Of a stretch of DNA of 64,000 nt, positions 16,397-24,768 are shown in pieces; within the stretch, counting starts at the first letter, position 1; each line of letters begins with the position of its first letter. This DNA comes from Azoarcus sp. Aa7 (GTDB lineage: Bacteria; Pseudomonadota; Gammaproteobacteria; Burkholderiales; Rhodocyclaceae). The DNA is taken from positions 48,501-112,500 of the forward strand of contig NZ_QVLR01000080.1 of NCBI RefSeq assembly GCF_014822185.1, read 5' to 3'. A program made the translations under genes and the position numbers. The notes beneath the pieces were generated by a model. It was not told the DNA's origin. It worked only from the letters and a program-made list of their open reading frames with translations, and did not search any database.

Positions 16397-17140
16397 TCAA
16401 GCACCCGGAAGGAGTCGCCCGATCAGCGCCCGCATCTTCACCCAGTGCGAGCCCTCCCAGAACACCCGCCGGCACACGTCGCAGGTGCTGAAGCGCGTGT
16501 GGCGCTCGCGCACGCCCTCCGGCAGCAGGTGTTCGATGCTGGCCTTGTCGATCGCATGCAGCGGCGCGTTGCACGCCAGGCACAGCGTGAAGGGGCGCGC
16601 GCGGCGGGCGAGATCGAGGCGCGCGAGGATCTCGGCGAACTGCAGTTCCGGCTTCAGCGCGTGCACATAGCAGCCGTGCGTGATCGTGCGGCGCTTGAGC
16701 AGTTCGCGGTCGCGCGTGAGCACGATGCGCCCGTCGTGGGCGGCGATCGCCTCGATGTCCTCGTCGGCGAAGTTGTTGTCGTACAGCGTGTCGAACCCCG
16801 TCATGCGCAGCAGGCGCGCGAGGCCCCCGAGGTGGGCGTCGGCGACGAAGCGCGTCGTGCGCAGCGGATGCTCGCGCACGCGCAGCAGCGGCGTGATGTC
16901 GAAGGTCTCGAAGCGCGGATAGACCGACACGCGGTCGCCGTCGCACAACTGCCGGTCGAAGCCCACCGACTCGCCATTCACCAGCACCAGCTCGACCTCG
17001 GTGTGCGGCACCCCGAGCGCCTCGATCATGTGCTTGACCGTCGCGGCACGCGCGCACGGCACCGTGATGTCGCAATAGCGGCGCGCCGGGGCGAGGAAAT
17101 CGTTGAGTTCCTCGTAGAAGCGGAAGCTCGCCGACACCAT
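16397..17140 (-). CDS. Mut7-C RNase-fold protein with N-terminal ubiquitin-like domain
   Basis: This is a 247-residue protein. Residues 1-85 resemble the Mut7-C ubiquitin-like domain (SFRFYEELNDFLAPARR, VKHMIEALGVPHTEVELVLVNGESVGFD). Residues 90-240 are the Mut7-C domain, a PIN-like nuclease core with aspartates in FVADAHLGGLARLLRMTGFDT, ADEDIEAIA and VLTRDRELLKRR. A zinc ribbon with CLAC and CDVC follows, ending in a WEGSHW segment. The start at 17140 (MVSASF) skips a non-homologous upstream extension. The family is widespread but the RNA substrate is not known. The next gene on the same strand starts 15 bp downstream of a separate stop and may be co-transcribed. Confidence 0.85.
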   Translation of the reverse strand: MVSASFRFYEELNDFLAPARRYCDITVPCARAATVKHMIEALGVPHTEVELVLVNGESVGFDRQLCDGDRVSVYPRFETFDITPLLRVREHPLRTTRFVADAHLGGLARLLRMTGFDTLYDNNFADEDIEAIAAHDGRIVLTRDRELLKRRTITHGCYVHALKPELQFAEILARLDLARRARPFTLCLACNAPLHAIDKASIEHLLPEGVRERHTRFSTCDVCRRVFWEGSHWVKMRALIGRLLPGA

Positions 17141-17154
17141 CGCCGCACTCCCGA

Positions 17155-17715
17155 TCAGGGCGCCGGCCGCGCCCGGAAGCCGAAGCGCTCGGGCACCGCC
17201 GTGCGCTCGACGGCCTGCAGCGGCAGGTCCTGCCACCTCACCTGGCACGTCAGCCCCGAGCCGCCCGCCATCACGGCGAGCAACGCCTCATCATCGGCCA
17301 CGCTGCCGTCGGCACCACGGCACTGCGCGAGGAAGGCCGCGAGGTCGCGGTCGTCGAGCAGGCCGGCGCCCTGATCCGTGTCCAGCAGCACGTTGCCCTC
17401 CTCATCGAGGCAGACCGCCGCGACCGTAGCGACCCCCGCTCCGGTGTGCGCCGTCAGCCTGCCGTCCGGATGCAGGCGCAGCACCCAGGGGGTGTAATCG
17501 AGCGCCACATACACCCGCTGCGGTCCGTTATGCACCAGCCAGTTGCCGGCCTCGTCGCGGCCATAGCTCGCGTTCAGGAAGCCGACTAGGCCCGCATGCA
17601 CGACCGCCTCGCCCTGCAGCCGCCAGGTGCCGCGGCGGTCGAGCGACAGCCAGTCGTAGCAGGCGGGGACGTCGGGCCAGCGGGCGAGCGCGGCGGGATC
17701 GGGGCTGTTGGTCAT
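17155..17715 (-). CDS. Conserved hypothetical protein of unknown family
   Basis: This 186-residue, acidic, soluble protein has no signal peptide or membrane segment. It is rich in W, D and G, with a beta-rich look (RRGTWRLQGEAVVHAGLVGFLNASYGRDEAGNWLVHNGPQRVYVALDYTPWVLRL). I do not recognise a catalytic motif. It resembles short conserved proteobacterial proteins annotated only as DUF. It lies 14 bp upstream of the Mut7-C gene on the same strand, so the two probably share a transcript. Its start is 125 bp from the divergent cutA start. Confidence 0.6.
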   Translation of the reverse strand: MTNSPDPAALARWPDVPACYDWLSLDRRGTWRLQGEAVVHAGLVGFLNASYGRDEAGNWLVHNGPQRVYVALDYTPWVLRLHPDGRLTAHTGAGVATVAAVCLDEEGNVLLDTDQGAGLLDDRDLAAFLAQCRGADGSVADDEALLAVMAGGSGLTCQVRWQDLPLQAVERTAVPERFGFRARPAP

Positions 17716-17840
17716 TGCGGCGGAACTCGCGGAAAAATCTCAGGATAGCGCGCCGCGGCCGCGGGCAGAACCCGGCGGCGCATGCGCGACGCGCCGGAGT
17801 CTGGGACAATCCGGCGCGTGCCCGTATGCAGGAGCCCGCA

Positions 17841-18197
17841 ATGCCGGAAGTGCTCGTCGTCCTCACCAACTGCCCCGACGCGGCCTGCGCCGAGGCGCTC
17901 GCCGCGCTGCTGGTCGAACGCCGCCTGGCGGCCTGCGTGAACGTCCTGGCCCCCTGCCGCTCGGTGTACCGCTGGCAGGACAGGATCGAGTCCGCGACCG
18001 AAGTCCCGCTCCTGATCAAGACCACGCCCGTGCGCTACGCGGAACTCGAGGCGGCGATCCGCGAGAACCATCCCTACGAACTTCCCGAAATCGTCGCGGT
18101 CCCTGTCATGCGAGGCCTGCCCGGCTACCTCGACTGGGTCGCTGCGGAAACCGCCCCGCAACCCGACGATGCAGACGCAGCCCCGACCGCTTCCTGA
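17841..18197 (+). CDS. cutA: Divalent cation tolerance protein CutA
   Basis: This 118-residue protein shows the CutA1 signature throughout: VLVVLTNCPDAACAEALAALLVERRLAACVNV, YRWQDRIESATEVPLLIKT and HPYELPEIVAVPV. CutA forms very stable trimers and was linked to copper tolerance in E. coli, where cutA lies next to dsbD. Here too it is directly upstream of dsbD on the same strand, 89 bp apart. The ATG at 17841 follows AGGAG by 7 nt. The C-terminus has a short acidic tail (PDDADAAPTAS). Confidence 0.92.
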   Translation: MPEVLVVLTNCPDAACAEALAALLVERRLAACVNVLAPCRSVYRWQDRIESATEVPLLIKTTPVRYAELEAAIRENHPYELPEIVAVPVMRGLPGYLDWVAAETAPQPDDADAAPTAS

Positions 18198-18251
18198 GCA
18201 GGTGCCCGACACATGTCTTGATCCATATCGAAGGCCAGCCGCCCCAGCCGT

Positions 18252-18277
18252 CCTACAATCGCGCCCTACAATCGCGC
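18252..18277 (+). repeat. 13-bp tandem duplication containing a -10-like hexamer
   Basis: CCTACAATCGCGC occurs twice head to tail (18252-18264 and 18265-18277), immediately upstream of dsbD. Each copy contains TACAAT, the -10-like hexamer that also precedes ribE in this window. The duplication therefore gives two possible -10 boxes 13 bp apart. Confidence 0.8.
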
Positions 18278-18286
18278 CACCGCGCA

Positions 18287-20140
18287 ATGCCGACTGACCC
18301 CATGCACCGCCTCCTGTCCCTGATCGCCCTCCTCGCCAGCCTGTTCGCGCTGTCCGTTCCCGCCAATGCCGCCACTGTCACCGGCACGCCGATGCGCCCG
18401 GAAGAAGCCTTCGTGCTCTCCGCGCAGGCGCTCGATCCGCAGACGGTCGAAGTCACCGTGAAGATCGCGGGCGACTACTACCTCTACGCCGACAAGTTCC
18501 GCTTCCGCGCCGATCCCGACACCGTCACCTTCGGCACGCCGCAGCGCCCCCCGGGCAAGGTCACGAAGGACGACTTCTTCGGCCAGGTCGAAACCTACCG
18601 CAAGGAAGTGAAGATCCTGCTGCCGGTCACCGCGCCGGAGGGCACGACGAAATTCCGCCTGCTCGGCAGCGTGCAGGGCTGCTGGGACGGCGGCATCTGC
18701 TATCCGCCCAACGAACAGACCGCCGACATCGACCTGCTCGCCAAACCGGTCAAGACCGGCGGCAACTTCCTCGACGGCCTGCTCGGGCGCGACGACAAGC
18801 CCGTGCAGACGGCCGCGGCAGCCGCCGGCAGCGGCGTGTCCGACGACGAGAGCGGACGCATCGCCGGCCTGCTGCGCGACGCCAGCGGCCCGCTGGTGCT
18901 GCTGAGCTTCTTCGGCTTCGGGCTGCTGCTCGCCTTCACCCCCTGCATGTTCCCGATGATCCCCATCCTGTCGGGCATCATCGTCGGCCACGGCCACGAG
19001 ATCTCGCGCGGGCGCGCTTTCGTGCTGTCGCTGGTGTACGTCCTCGGCATGGCCCTCACCTACGCCGCAGCCGGCGTCGCCGCGGGCCTCTCGGGCACGA
19101 TGCTGGCCGCCGCGCTGCAGAACGCCTGGGTGCTCGGCACCTTCGCGCTGGTGTTCGTGCTGCTGTCGCTGTCGATGTTCGGCTTCTACGAGCTGCAGCT
19201 GCCGTCGGCGCTGCAGAGCCGCCTGTCCTCCACCGCCAGCCACCAGCAGGGCGGCAGCCTCGGCGGAGTCGCCGTGATGGGCGTGCTCTCGGCGCTGATC
19301 GTCGGCCCCTGCGTCGCCGCCCCGCTCGCCGGCGCGCTGCTCTACATCGCGCAGACCGGCAACGCCGTGCTCGGCGGCGCAGCACTGTTCGCGATGGCGC
19401 TCGGCATGGGCGCCCCGCTGCTCATCGTCGGCGTTGCCGCCCGCTCGGTGCTGCCCAGGGCCGGCGCGTGGATGGAAGGGGTCAAGAAGGCCTTCGGCGT
19501 GATGCTGCTGGCCGTCGCCGTGTGGCTGCTCACCCCGGTCGTGCCGCCGCTGCTGCCCATGCTCGCGTGGGCCGCGCTGCTGGTGTTCTCCGGCATCTTC
19601 CTGCACGCGCTCGACCCGCTGCCGCCGCACGCAAAAGGCTGGCAGCGCTTCTGGAAGGGCGTCGGTGTCGTGCTGCTGATCGGGGGTTCGGCGATGCTGG
19701 TCGGCGCCCTCGCCGGCTCGCGCGACCCGCTGCAGCCGCTCGCGGTGCTGCGCGCGCAGGCCTCGACCGCCAACGCGGCCGAGCTGCCGCGCTTCGAGAA
19801 GGTCGCCTCGCTCGCCGAGCTCGACGCGCGCCTCGCTGCGGCCGACCGCCCGGTGATGCTCGACTTCTATGCCGACTGGTGCGTCTCGTGCAAGGAGATG
19901 GAGCGCTTCACCTTCACCGACCCGAACGTCGCCGCACGCATGGGCCGCATGCTGCTGCTGAAGGCCGACGTCACCGCCAACAACGACGACGACAAGGCGC
20001 TGCTCAAGCGCTTCAACCTGTTCGGCCCCCCGGGCACGATCTTCTTCGACCCCGCCGGCAAGGAACGCAACGGCCTGCGCGTCGTCGGCTTCATGCAGGC
20101 GGAAGCCTTCGGCGAAGTGCTCGACCGCGCGCTGCGTTGA
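18287..20140 (+). CDS. dsbD: Thiol:disulfide interchange protein DsbD
   Basis: This 617-residue inner-membrane protein passes electrons from cytoplasmic thioredoxin to periplasmic DsbC/DsbG-type proteins and cytochrome c maturation. Order of parts: signal peptide (ending ANAATV); N-terminal immunoglobulin-like DsbD-alpha with its cysteine pair in CWDGGICYPP; eight membrane helices with the redox cysteines in FTPCMFPMIP and GPCVAAPLAG; C-terminal thioredoxin domain with DWCVSCKEME. All six functional cysteines are present. The start could also be the ATG at 18302, and neither has a strong ribosome binding site. It lies behind cutA and a duplicated -10-like element. Confidence 0.93.
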   Translation: MPTDPMHRLLSLIALLASLFALSVPANAATVTGTPMRPEEAFVLSAQALDPQTVEVTVKIAGDYYLYADKFRFRADPDTVTFGTPQRPPGKVTKDDFFGQVETYRKEVKILLPVTAPEGTTKFRLLGSVQGCWDGGICYPPNEQTADIDLLAKPVKTGGNFLDGLLGRDDKPVQTAAAAAGSGVSDDESGRIAGLLRDASGPLVLLSFFGFGLLLAFTPCMFPMIPILSGIIVGHGHEISRGRAFVLSLVYVLGMALTYAAAGVAAGLSGTMLAAALQNAWVLGTFALVFVLLSLSMFGFYELQLPSALQSRLSSTASHQQGGSLGGVAVMGVLSALIVGPCVAAPLAGALLYIAQTGNAVLGGAALFAMALGMGAPLLIVGVAARSVLPRAGAWMEGVKKAFGVMLLAVAVWLLTPVVPPLLPMLAWAALLVFSGIFLHALDPLPPHAKGWQRFWKGVGVVLLIGGSAMLVGALAGSRDPLQPLAVLRAQASTANAAELPRFEKVASLAELDARLAAADRPVMLDFYADWCVSCKEMERFTFTDPNVAARMGRMLLLKADVTANNDDDKALLKRFNLFGPPGTIFFDPAGKERNGLRVVGFMQAEAFGEVLDRALR

Positions 20141-20147
20141 CGACCGG

Positions 20148-20296
20148 GTAGGTTGGGTTGAGCGCAGCGAAGCCCAACACGACTCCGCTTCCCCGGCGAC
20201 GGGCGTCTGGCCAGGTGCGGAAGGGAGGTCCCGATAAGCGTCCGTGCGGGCTCGGCCGGTGGAGTGTTGGGCTTCGCTGCGCTCAACCCAACCTAC
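20148..20296. repeat. Perfect 33-bp inverted repeat around an 83-bp core (REP/MITE-like)
   Basis: The left arm (20148-20180, starting GTAGGTTGGGTTGAGCGCAG) is the exact reverse complement of the right arm (20264-20296, ending CTCAACCCAACCTAC). It starts 7 bp after the dsbD stop. Sequences of this GTAGGTTGGGTTGAGC type are, from memory, frequent between genes in many Proteobacteria, which fits a short non-autonomous repeat family. As RNA the arms would form a long stem that could also end dsbD transcription. Confidence 0.85.
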
Positions 20297-20383
20297 GAGC
20301 TTCGGCTCCTCCCACCCTACGGAAGTTCGTGCGATCGCCCTGACGAAGGCGCCACAAATCACCGTTTTCCGCCACGTTTCGCC

Positions 20384-20389
20384 TACAAT
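20384..20389 (+). promoter_or_regulatory. -10 element of the riboflavin operon
   Basis: TACAAT lies 32 bp before the ribE ATG, giving a leader of only about 25 nt. No clear -35 was identified. The leader is too short for an FMN riboswitch and shows no such motif. Confidence 0.45.
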
Positions 20390-20420
20390 CACCGTTCCCT
20401 AATCCGCCCACCCACTCCAA

Positions 20421-21026
20421 ATGTTCTCCGGAATCGTGGCCGCCTGCGGCCGAATCGAACGCATCGATCCCCTGCAGGACGGCGTCCGCCTGACGGTCAA
20501 CGTGGCCGATCTCGACCTCTCCGACGTGCAGCTCGGCGACAGCATCGCCAACAGCGGCGTATGCCTCACCGTCATCGCGACGGACGGCCCGCGCGTGCAG
20601 TTCGACGTGTCGCGCGAGACCCTCAACTGCACGGCGGGCCTCGACAAGGCCGGCAACGAGGTCAATCTCGAGAAGGCGCTGCGCCTCGCGGACCGCCTCG
20701 GCGGCCACCTCGTCACCGGCCACGTCGACGGCGTCGGTGAGGTCGTGCGTTTCGTCCCGGTGGGCGAGAGCCACGACCTCGTGATCCGCGCCCCGGCCGC
20801 GCTGGCCGGCTACATCGCGCGCAAGGGCTCGGTCACGGTGAACGGCGTGAGCCTCACCGTGAATCGCGTCGAGGGCACCGAATTCTCGATCAACCTGATC
20901 CCGCACACCGTGGCGGTGACCAATCTCAAGCACCTCGAGGCGGGCAGCCGCGTGAACCTCGAGATCGACCTGATCGCCCGCTACTGCGAACGCCTGCTCG
21001 CGTGGCGCGAGGAGTCCGCACAATGA
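20421..21026 (+). CDS. ribE: Riboflavin synthase (alpha chain)
   Basis: This 201-residue enzyme performs the last step of riboflavin synthesis, the dismutation of two 6,7-dimethyl-8-ribityllumazine molecules. The two duplicated lumazine-binding barrels are evident: MFSGIVAACGRI... with GDSIANSGVCLTVI (residues 1-95), and GHLVTGHVDGVGEVV... with GSVTVNGVSLTVN (residues 96-190). The N-terminal MFSGIV is invariant in the family. Its TGA overlaps the ribBX start (ATGA), so translation is coupled. It is the first gene of ribE-ribBX-ribH-nusB. Confidence 0.95.
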   Translation: MFSGIVAACGRIERIDPLQDGVRLTVNVADLDLSDVQLGDSIANSGVCLTVIATDGPRVQFDVSRETLNCTAGLDKAGNEVNLEKALRLADRLGGHLVTGHVDGVGEVVRFVPVGESHDLVIRAPAALAGYIARKGSVTVNGVSLTVNRVEGTEFSINLIPHTVAVTNLKHLEAGSRVNLEIDLIARYCERLLAWREESAQ

Positions 21027-22111
21027 CCGCACTGTCCCCCATCACCGAAATCGTCGAGGAAATCCGCGCCGGCCGCATGGTCGTGCTGGTCGACGAGGAA
21101 GACCGCGAAAACGAGGGCGACCTCGTGCTTGCCGGCGAACACGTCACGCCCGAGGCGATCAACTTCATGGCCAAGTACGGCCGCGGCCTGATCTGCCTGA
21201 CGCTCACCGAAGCGCGCTGCAAACAGCTCGGCCTGCAACTGATGGTGCGCGACAACCGCTCGCCGCACGGCACCGCGTTCACGGCCTCGATCGAAGCCGC
21301 CGAGGGCGTCACCACCGGCATCTCGGCACACGACCGCTCGCGCACGGTGGAAGCCGCGGTCGCGCGCAACGCCAAGCCGACCGACATCGTCCAGCCCGGC
21401 CACATCTTCCCGCTGATGGCGCAGAACGGCGGCGTGCTGATCCGAGCCGGCCACACCGAAGCCGGCTGCGACCTCGCCGCCCTCGCCGGGCTCGAACCCG
21501 CCGCGGTGATCTGCGAGATCCTCAAGGACGACGGCACGATGGCGCGCCTGCCCGATCTCGTCGAGTTCGCCAAGGAGCACGGCCTCAAGATCGGCGCGAT
21601 CCGCGACCTGATCCAGTACCGCTCGTCCAACGAGCACCTGATCGAGCGCGTCGCCGAGAAGGACGTCGACACCCCGCACGGCCGCTTCCGCCTGTTCGCG
21701 TTCGAGGACAAGACCACCGGCGAAGTGCATTTCGCGATGTCCAAGGGCGACATCCGCCCCGAGCGCGAGACCCTCGTGCGCGTGCATGAGCCGATCTCGG
21801 TGGTCGACTTCCTCGACGCCGAAAGCGCCCGCCACACCTTCCCGGTCAACCAGTCGCTCGCCCGCCTCGCGCAGGCCGAGCAGGGCGTGATCGTGCTGCT
21901 GTACCGCCCGCAATCGGGCAGCGAACTACTCGCGAGCCTGACCGGCAACGGTTACCAGCCGCCGAAATGGGACGCGCGCCTGTTCGGCGTCGGCGCCCAG
22001 ATCCTGCGCGATCTCAAGGTCGGCAAGATGCGGCTGCTCTCCAGCCCGCGCAAGATCCCGAGCATGGCCGGCTTCGGTCTCGAGATCACGGGCTTCGTCG
22101 ATCCCGCCTGA
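21023..22111 (+). CDS. ribBX: 3,4-dihydroxy-2-butanone 4-phosphate synthase with degenerate GTP cyclohydrolase II domain (RibBX type)
   Basis: This is a 362-residue protein. Residues 1-205 are a complete RibB domain, with the acidic site DEEDRENEGDL, FTASIEA..GVTTGISAHDR and HTEAGCDLA. It converts ribulose 5-phosphate to the four-carbon riboflavin precursor. The C-terminal part aligns with GTP cyclohydrolase II only in outline (GAQILRDLKVGKMRLLSSPRK). The zinc triad normally found as SEC..GD..GS.RCDC is replaced by a stretch without cysteines (HEPISVVDFLDAESARHTF), and the catalytic GRGIGL segment is absent. It is therefore most likely RibBX, with a separate RibA elsewhere in the genome. Confidence 0.9.
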   Translation: MTALSPITEIVEEIRAGRMVVLVDEEDRENEGDLVLAGEHVTPEAINFMAKYGRGLICLTLTEARCKQLGLQLMVRDNRSPHGTAFTASIEAAEGVTTGISAHDRSRTVEAAVARNAKPTDIVQPGHIFPLMAQNGGVLIRAGHTEAGCDLAALAGLEPAAVICEILKDDGTMARLPDLVEFAKEHGLKIGAIRDLIQYRSSNEHLIERVAEKDVDTPHGRFRLFAFEDKTTGEVHFAMSKGDIRPERETLVRVHEPISVVDFLDAESARHTFPVNQSLARLAQAEQGVIVLLYRPQSGSELLASLTGNGYQPPKWDARLFGVGAQILRDLKVGKMRLLSSPRKIPSMAGFGLEITGFVDPA

Positions 22112-22186
22112 GGTGATACCCTCACCGCTTCACCGCGCCGGAAATCCAGCGGATTTCCGGCCCCTTTGCTTCCGAAAGAACCGAAT

Positions 22187-22657
22187 ATGGCCCGTTACGA
22201 CAACATCCCCGAATTCGAACCCGATCTGAACGGCCAAGGCCTGCGCATCGGCATCGTCATGAGCCGCTTCAACCAGGACGTGTGCGAAGGCCTGCTGTCC
22301 GCCTGCACCGCCGAACTGCAGCGCCTCGGCGTCGCACCCGACCTGATCCGCATCGCGACCGTCCCCGGCGCGCTGGAAATCCCGCTCACGCTGCAGGCCA
22401 TGGCACGCAGCGGCCGCTACGACGCGCTGATTGCGCTCGGCGCGGTGATCCGCGGCGAGACCTACCACTTCGAGCTGGTCTCGAACGAGATGGGCACGGG
22501 CATCAACCGCATCGGCCTCGACACCGGCATGCCGATCGCCAACGGCGTGCTCACGACCGAGGACGACGACCAGGCCCTCGCGCGGATGCAGGAAAAGGGC
22601 AGCGACTGCGCACGCACCGCGATCGAGATGGCCCGTCTGCTGCGGATGCTCAAATGA
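22187..22657 (+). CDS. ribH: 6,7-dimethyl-8-ribityllumazine synthase
   Basis: This 156-residue lumazine synthase condenses the RibA-derived pyrimidine with the RibB product. Family motifs include [53 protein letters not shown] and [15 protein letters not shown]. The catalytic histidine is that of GETYHFE. The ATG at 22187 is preferred to one seven codons upstream because it matches the family's usual N-terminus and has GAAAGAA ahead of it. Its TGA overlaps the nusB ATG. Confidence 0.95.
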   Translation: MARYDNIPEFEPDLNGQGLRIGIVMSRFNQDVCEGLLSACTAELQRLGVAPDLIRIATVPGALEIPLTLQAMARSGRYDALIALGAVIRGETYHFELVSNEMGTGINRIGLDTGMPIANGVLTTEDDDQALARMQEKGSDCARTAIEMARLLRMLK

Positions 22658-23100
22658 GCGGCAAGGCAGCACGGCGCCGCGCGCGCGAATTCGCCCTGCA
22701 GGGCATCTACCAGTGGCTGCTGTCGGGCAACTCGGTCTCCGAGATCGAGGAGCACGTCGCCCAGGTCACCGGCTTCGACAAGGCCGACCGCGAACTCTTC
22801 ATCAGCCTGTTGCGCGGCACGCTCGCGAACGTCGAGTCGCTGCAGGAGGAGTTCGCCCCCTTCATCCACCGCTCCGTCGAGGAACTCTCGCCGGTCGAGC
22901 GTGCGATCCTGCTGCTCGCGACGCACGAGCTCAAGATCGCCCCCGACACGCCCTACCGCGTGATCATCAACGAGGCGATCGAGCTCGCGAAGAGCTACGG
23001 CGGCACCGAAGGCCACCGCTTCGTGAACGGCGTGCTCGACAAGCTCGCGGCCAAGCTGCGCGCGGTCGAGGTGAACGCCGCGAAGGATGCGAAGTCCTGA
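22654..23100 (+). CDS. nusB: Transcription antitermination factor NusB
   Basis: This 148-residue all-helical RNA-binding protein acts with NusE (S10) at boxA sites in rRNA antitermination. Typical motifs are [16 protein letters not shown] at the N-terminus and [18 protein letters not shown]...[33 protein letters not shown] at the C-terminus. It is the last gene of the rib operon, coupled to ribH by a 4-bp overlap, an arrangement conserved across Proteobacteria. A rho-independent terminator follows. Confidence 0.96.
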   Translation: MSGKAARRRAREFALQGIYQWLLSGNSVSEIEEHVAQVTGFDKADRELFISLLRGTLANVESLQEEFAPFIHRSVEELSPVERAILLLATHELKIAPDTPYRVIINEAIELAKSYGGTEGHRFVNGVLDKLAAKLRAVEVNAAKDAKS

Positions 23101-23126
23101 AGTCGCCGACGAACGGCTGACGATCG

Positions 23127-23150
23127 AACGGGCCTGCGCGGCCCGTTTTT
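23127..23150 (+). terminator. Rho-independent terminator of the rib-nusB operon
   Basis: AACGGGCC and GGCCCGTT form an 8-bp GC-rich stem with a five-base loop, followed directly by a run of T up to 23150, 27 bp after the nusB stop. Confidence 0.88.
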
Positions 23151-23193
23151 CATTTCTGCGCCCGGCGTGCGCCCTGCACGCCCACCAATGCAG

Positions 23194-23230
23194 AAGGCCC
23201 GGACGCGCATCGCTGTGCGGCCCGGGCCTT
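23194..23230 (-). terminator. Probable terminator of rhlE
   Basis: AAGGCCCGG (23194-23202) pairs with CCGGGCCTT (23222-23230), 42 bp beyond the rhlE stop on the minus strand. The U-run is weak (TTCTG). Confidence 0.5.
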
Positions 23231-23271
23231 GCCGGTCGTCGCGCCCCCGCTCGCGCGGGGGCCGGCATCAC

Positions 23272-24768
23272 TCAGTCACGAAAAGCCGGACGCGGACGGC
23301 GGGCGCCGTCCGGACGGTCGCCGCCGAAACGGGCGCCGTCGCGCGAGCCTTCACGCCGGGGAGCGCGGTCGTCGCGCGGAAAAGCGCTGCGATCGCCGAA
23401 GCTGCGCGGCTCGCTGCGGCCGAAGCCGGGGCGCTCCTGCGGGGCGCTGCTGCGCTCGTCACGGCCGCCACGGTTGCTCCCCGGTCCTTCCGACGACCAG
23501 CCCTTGCCGGCGCCCGGACGCGCGTCGCGCGAATCGCGGCTCCACGACGAACCGCTGGACGGACGACCGCTGCCGAAGCCCGGCTTGCCACCGCCACCGC
23601 CCGACGGACGACGCGGCGAAGTCGGACGCAGCGTCGGTTCGAGACCGGCGATGGTGTGCACGTCGAGGCGCTTGCCGGTAAAGCGTTCGATCGCACGGAT
23701 GATGCCCATCTCGCGCGGGCCCGACATCGTGATCGCGATGCCGTCGCGGCCGGCGCGGCCGGTGCGGCCGATACGGTGCACGTAGTCCTCGACCTGACGC
23801 GGCGGGTCGAAGTTGATGACGTGGCTGATGCCGGCGACGTCGATGCCGCGCGCGGCGACGTCGGTCGCGACGAGCACGTCGATACGGCCCTGGCGCAGCT
23901 TGTCGAGGGTGCGGTTACGCGCGGTCTGGTGCATATCACCGTGCAGCGCGGCCGCCGAGAAGCCCTTTTCCTGCAGCGACAGCGACACTTCTTCGGCGCT
24001 GCGCTTGGTCGCGGTGAACACGACGGCCTGCTGACGCCCCTCGACGCCGAGCAGCGACTCGAGCAGGCGCGTCTTGTGCACGAGGTTGTCGGCCATCATC
24101 AGGCGCTGCTCGATGTTGCCGCGGTTCTCGACCGTCGCGGCGATCTCGATGCGCTGCGGGTTGCGCTGCAGCTTGCTCGCGAGGTTGCCGACCACGCCGT
24201 CGAGCGTCGCCGAGAACAGCAGGGTCTGGCGGCTCGCGGGGGTCGCGGCGACGATGGTTTCGATGTCTTCGACGAAGCCCATGTCGAGCATGCGGTCGGC
24301 TTCATCGAGAATCAGGACTTCGACGTCCGACAGCTTGATCTTGCGGCGGGTCAGGTGGTCGATCAGGCGGCCCGGCGTGGCGACGACGACGTCGACCGGA
24401 CGCGACAGCTGCTTCACCTGGGCGAAGAAGGGCGCACCGCCGACGAGGCAGGCAGTGTTGAGCCAGCGCAGGTTACGACCGTAGGTCTTGACGGCCTTCT
24501 CGACCTGCTGCGCCAGCTCACGCGTCGGGGTCAGCACCAGCACGCGCGGGCCGGCACCGGGTGCGGGCTTGCGGTCGACGAGGCGGCTGAGGGTGGGCAG
24601 CGTGAAGGCGGCGGTCTTGCCGCTGCCGGTATGCGACGACACCATCAGGTCGGCGCCGGACAGCGCGGCGGGGATCGCCTGCATCTGTACGTCGGACGGA
24701 ACGGTGTAGCCGGTGGTTTCGATGGCCTTCAGCAGCAGTTCGTTGAGGCCGAGTTCGTTGAACGTCAT
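23272..24768 (-). CDS. rhlE: DEAD-box ATP-dependent RNA helicase, RhlE type
   Basis: This 498-residue helicase carries the motifs in order: Q-motif region (MTFNELGLNELLLKAIE), SHTGSGKTAA (motif I), TPTRELAQQ (Ia), TPGRL (Ib), LDEADRMLDMGF (II), SATLDG (III), and in the second domain DVAARGIDV and HRIGRTGRAG (V, VI). Residues about 375-498 form an Arg/Gly/Ser-rich basic tail that would bind RNA nonspecifically. Such helicases act in ribosome assembly and mRNA turnover, often in the cold. The start at 24768 has CAGGAAG just upstream. The open frame continues further but is not conserved in type. Confidence 0.93.
   Translation of the reverse strand: MTFNELGLNELLLKAIETTGYTVPSDVQMQAIPAALSGADLMVSSHTGSGKTAAFTLPTLSRLVDRKPAPGAGPRVLVLTPTRELAQQVEKAVKTYGRNLRWLNTACLVGGAPFFAQVKQLSRPVDVVVATPGRLIDHLTRRKIKLSDVEVLILDEADRMLDMGFVEDIETIVAATPASRQTLLFSATLDGVVGNLASKLQRNPQRIEIAATVENRGNIEQRLMMADNLVHKTRLLESLLGVEGRQQAVVFTATKRSAEEVSLSLQEKGFSAAALHGDMHQTARNRTLDKLRQGRIDVLVATDVAARGIDVAGISHVINFDPPRQVEDYVHRIGRTGRAGRDGIAITMSGPREMGIIRAIERFTGKRLDVHTIAGLEPTLRPTSPRRPSGGGGGKPGFGSGRPSSGSSWSRDSRDARPGAGKGWSSEGPGSNRGGRDERSSAPQERPGFGRSEPRSFGDRSAFPRDDRAPRREGSRDGARFGGDRPDGARRPRPAFRD

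Noticed and set aside
20300..20420. FMN riboswitch upstream of ribE
   Set aside because: The predicted leader is about 25 nt and none of the RFN-element conserved segments was found there.
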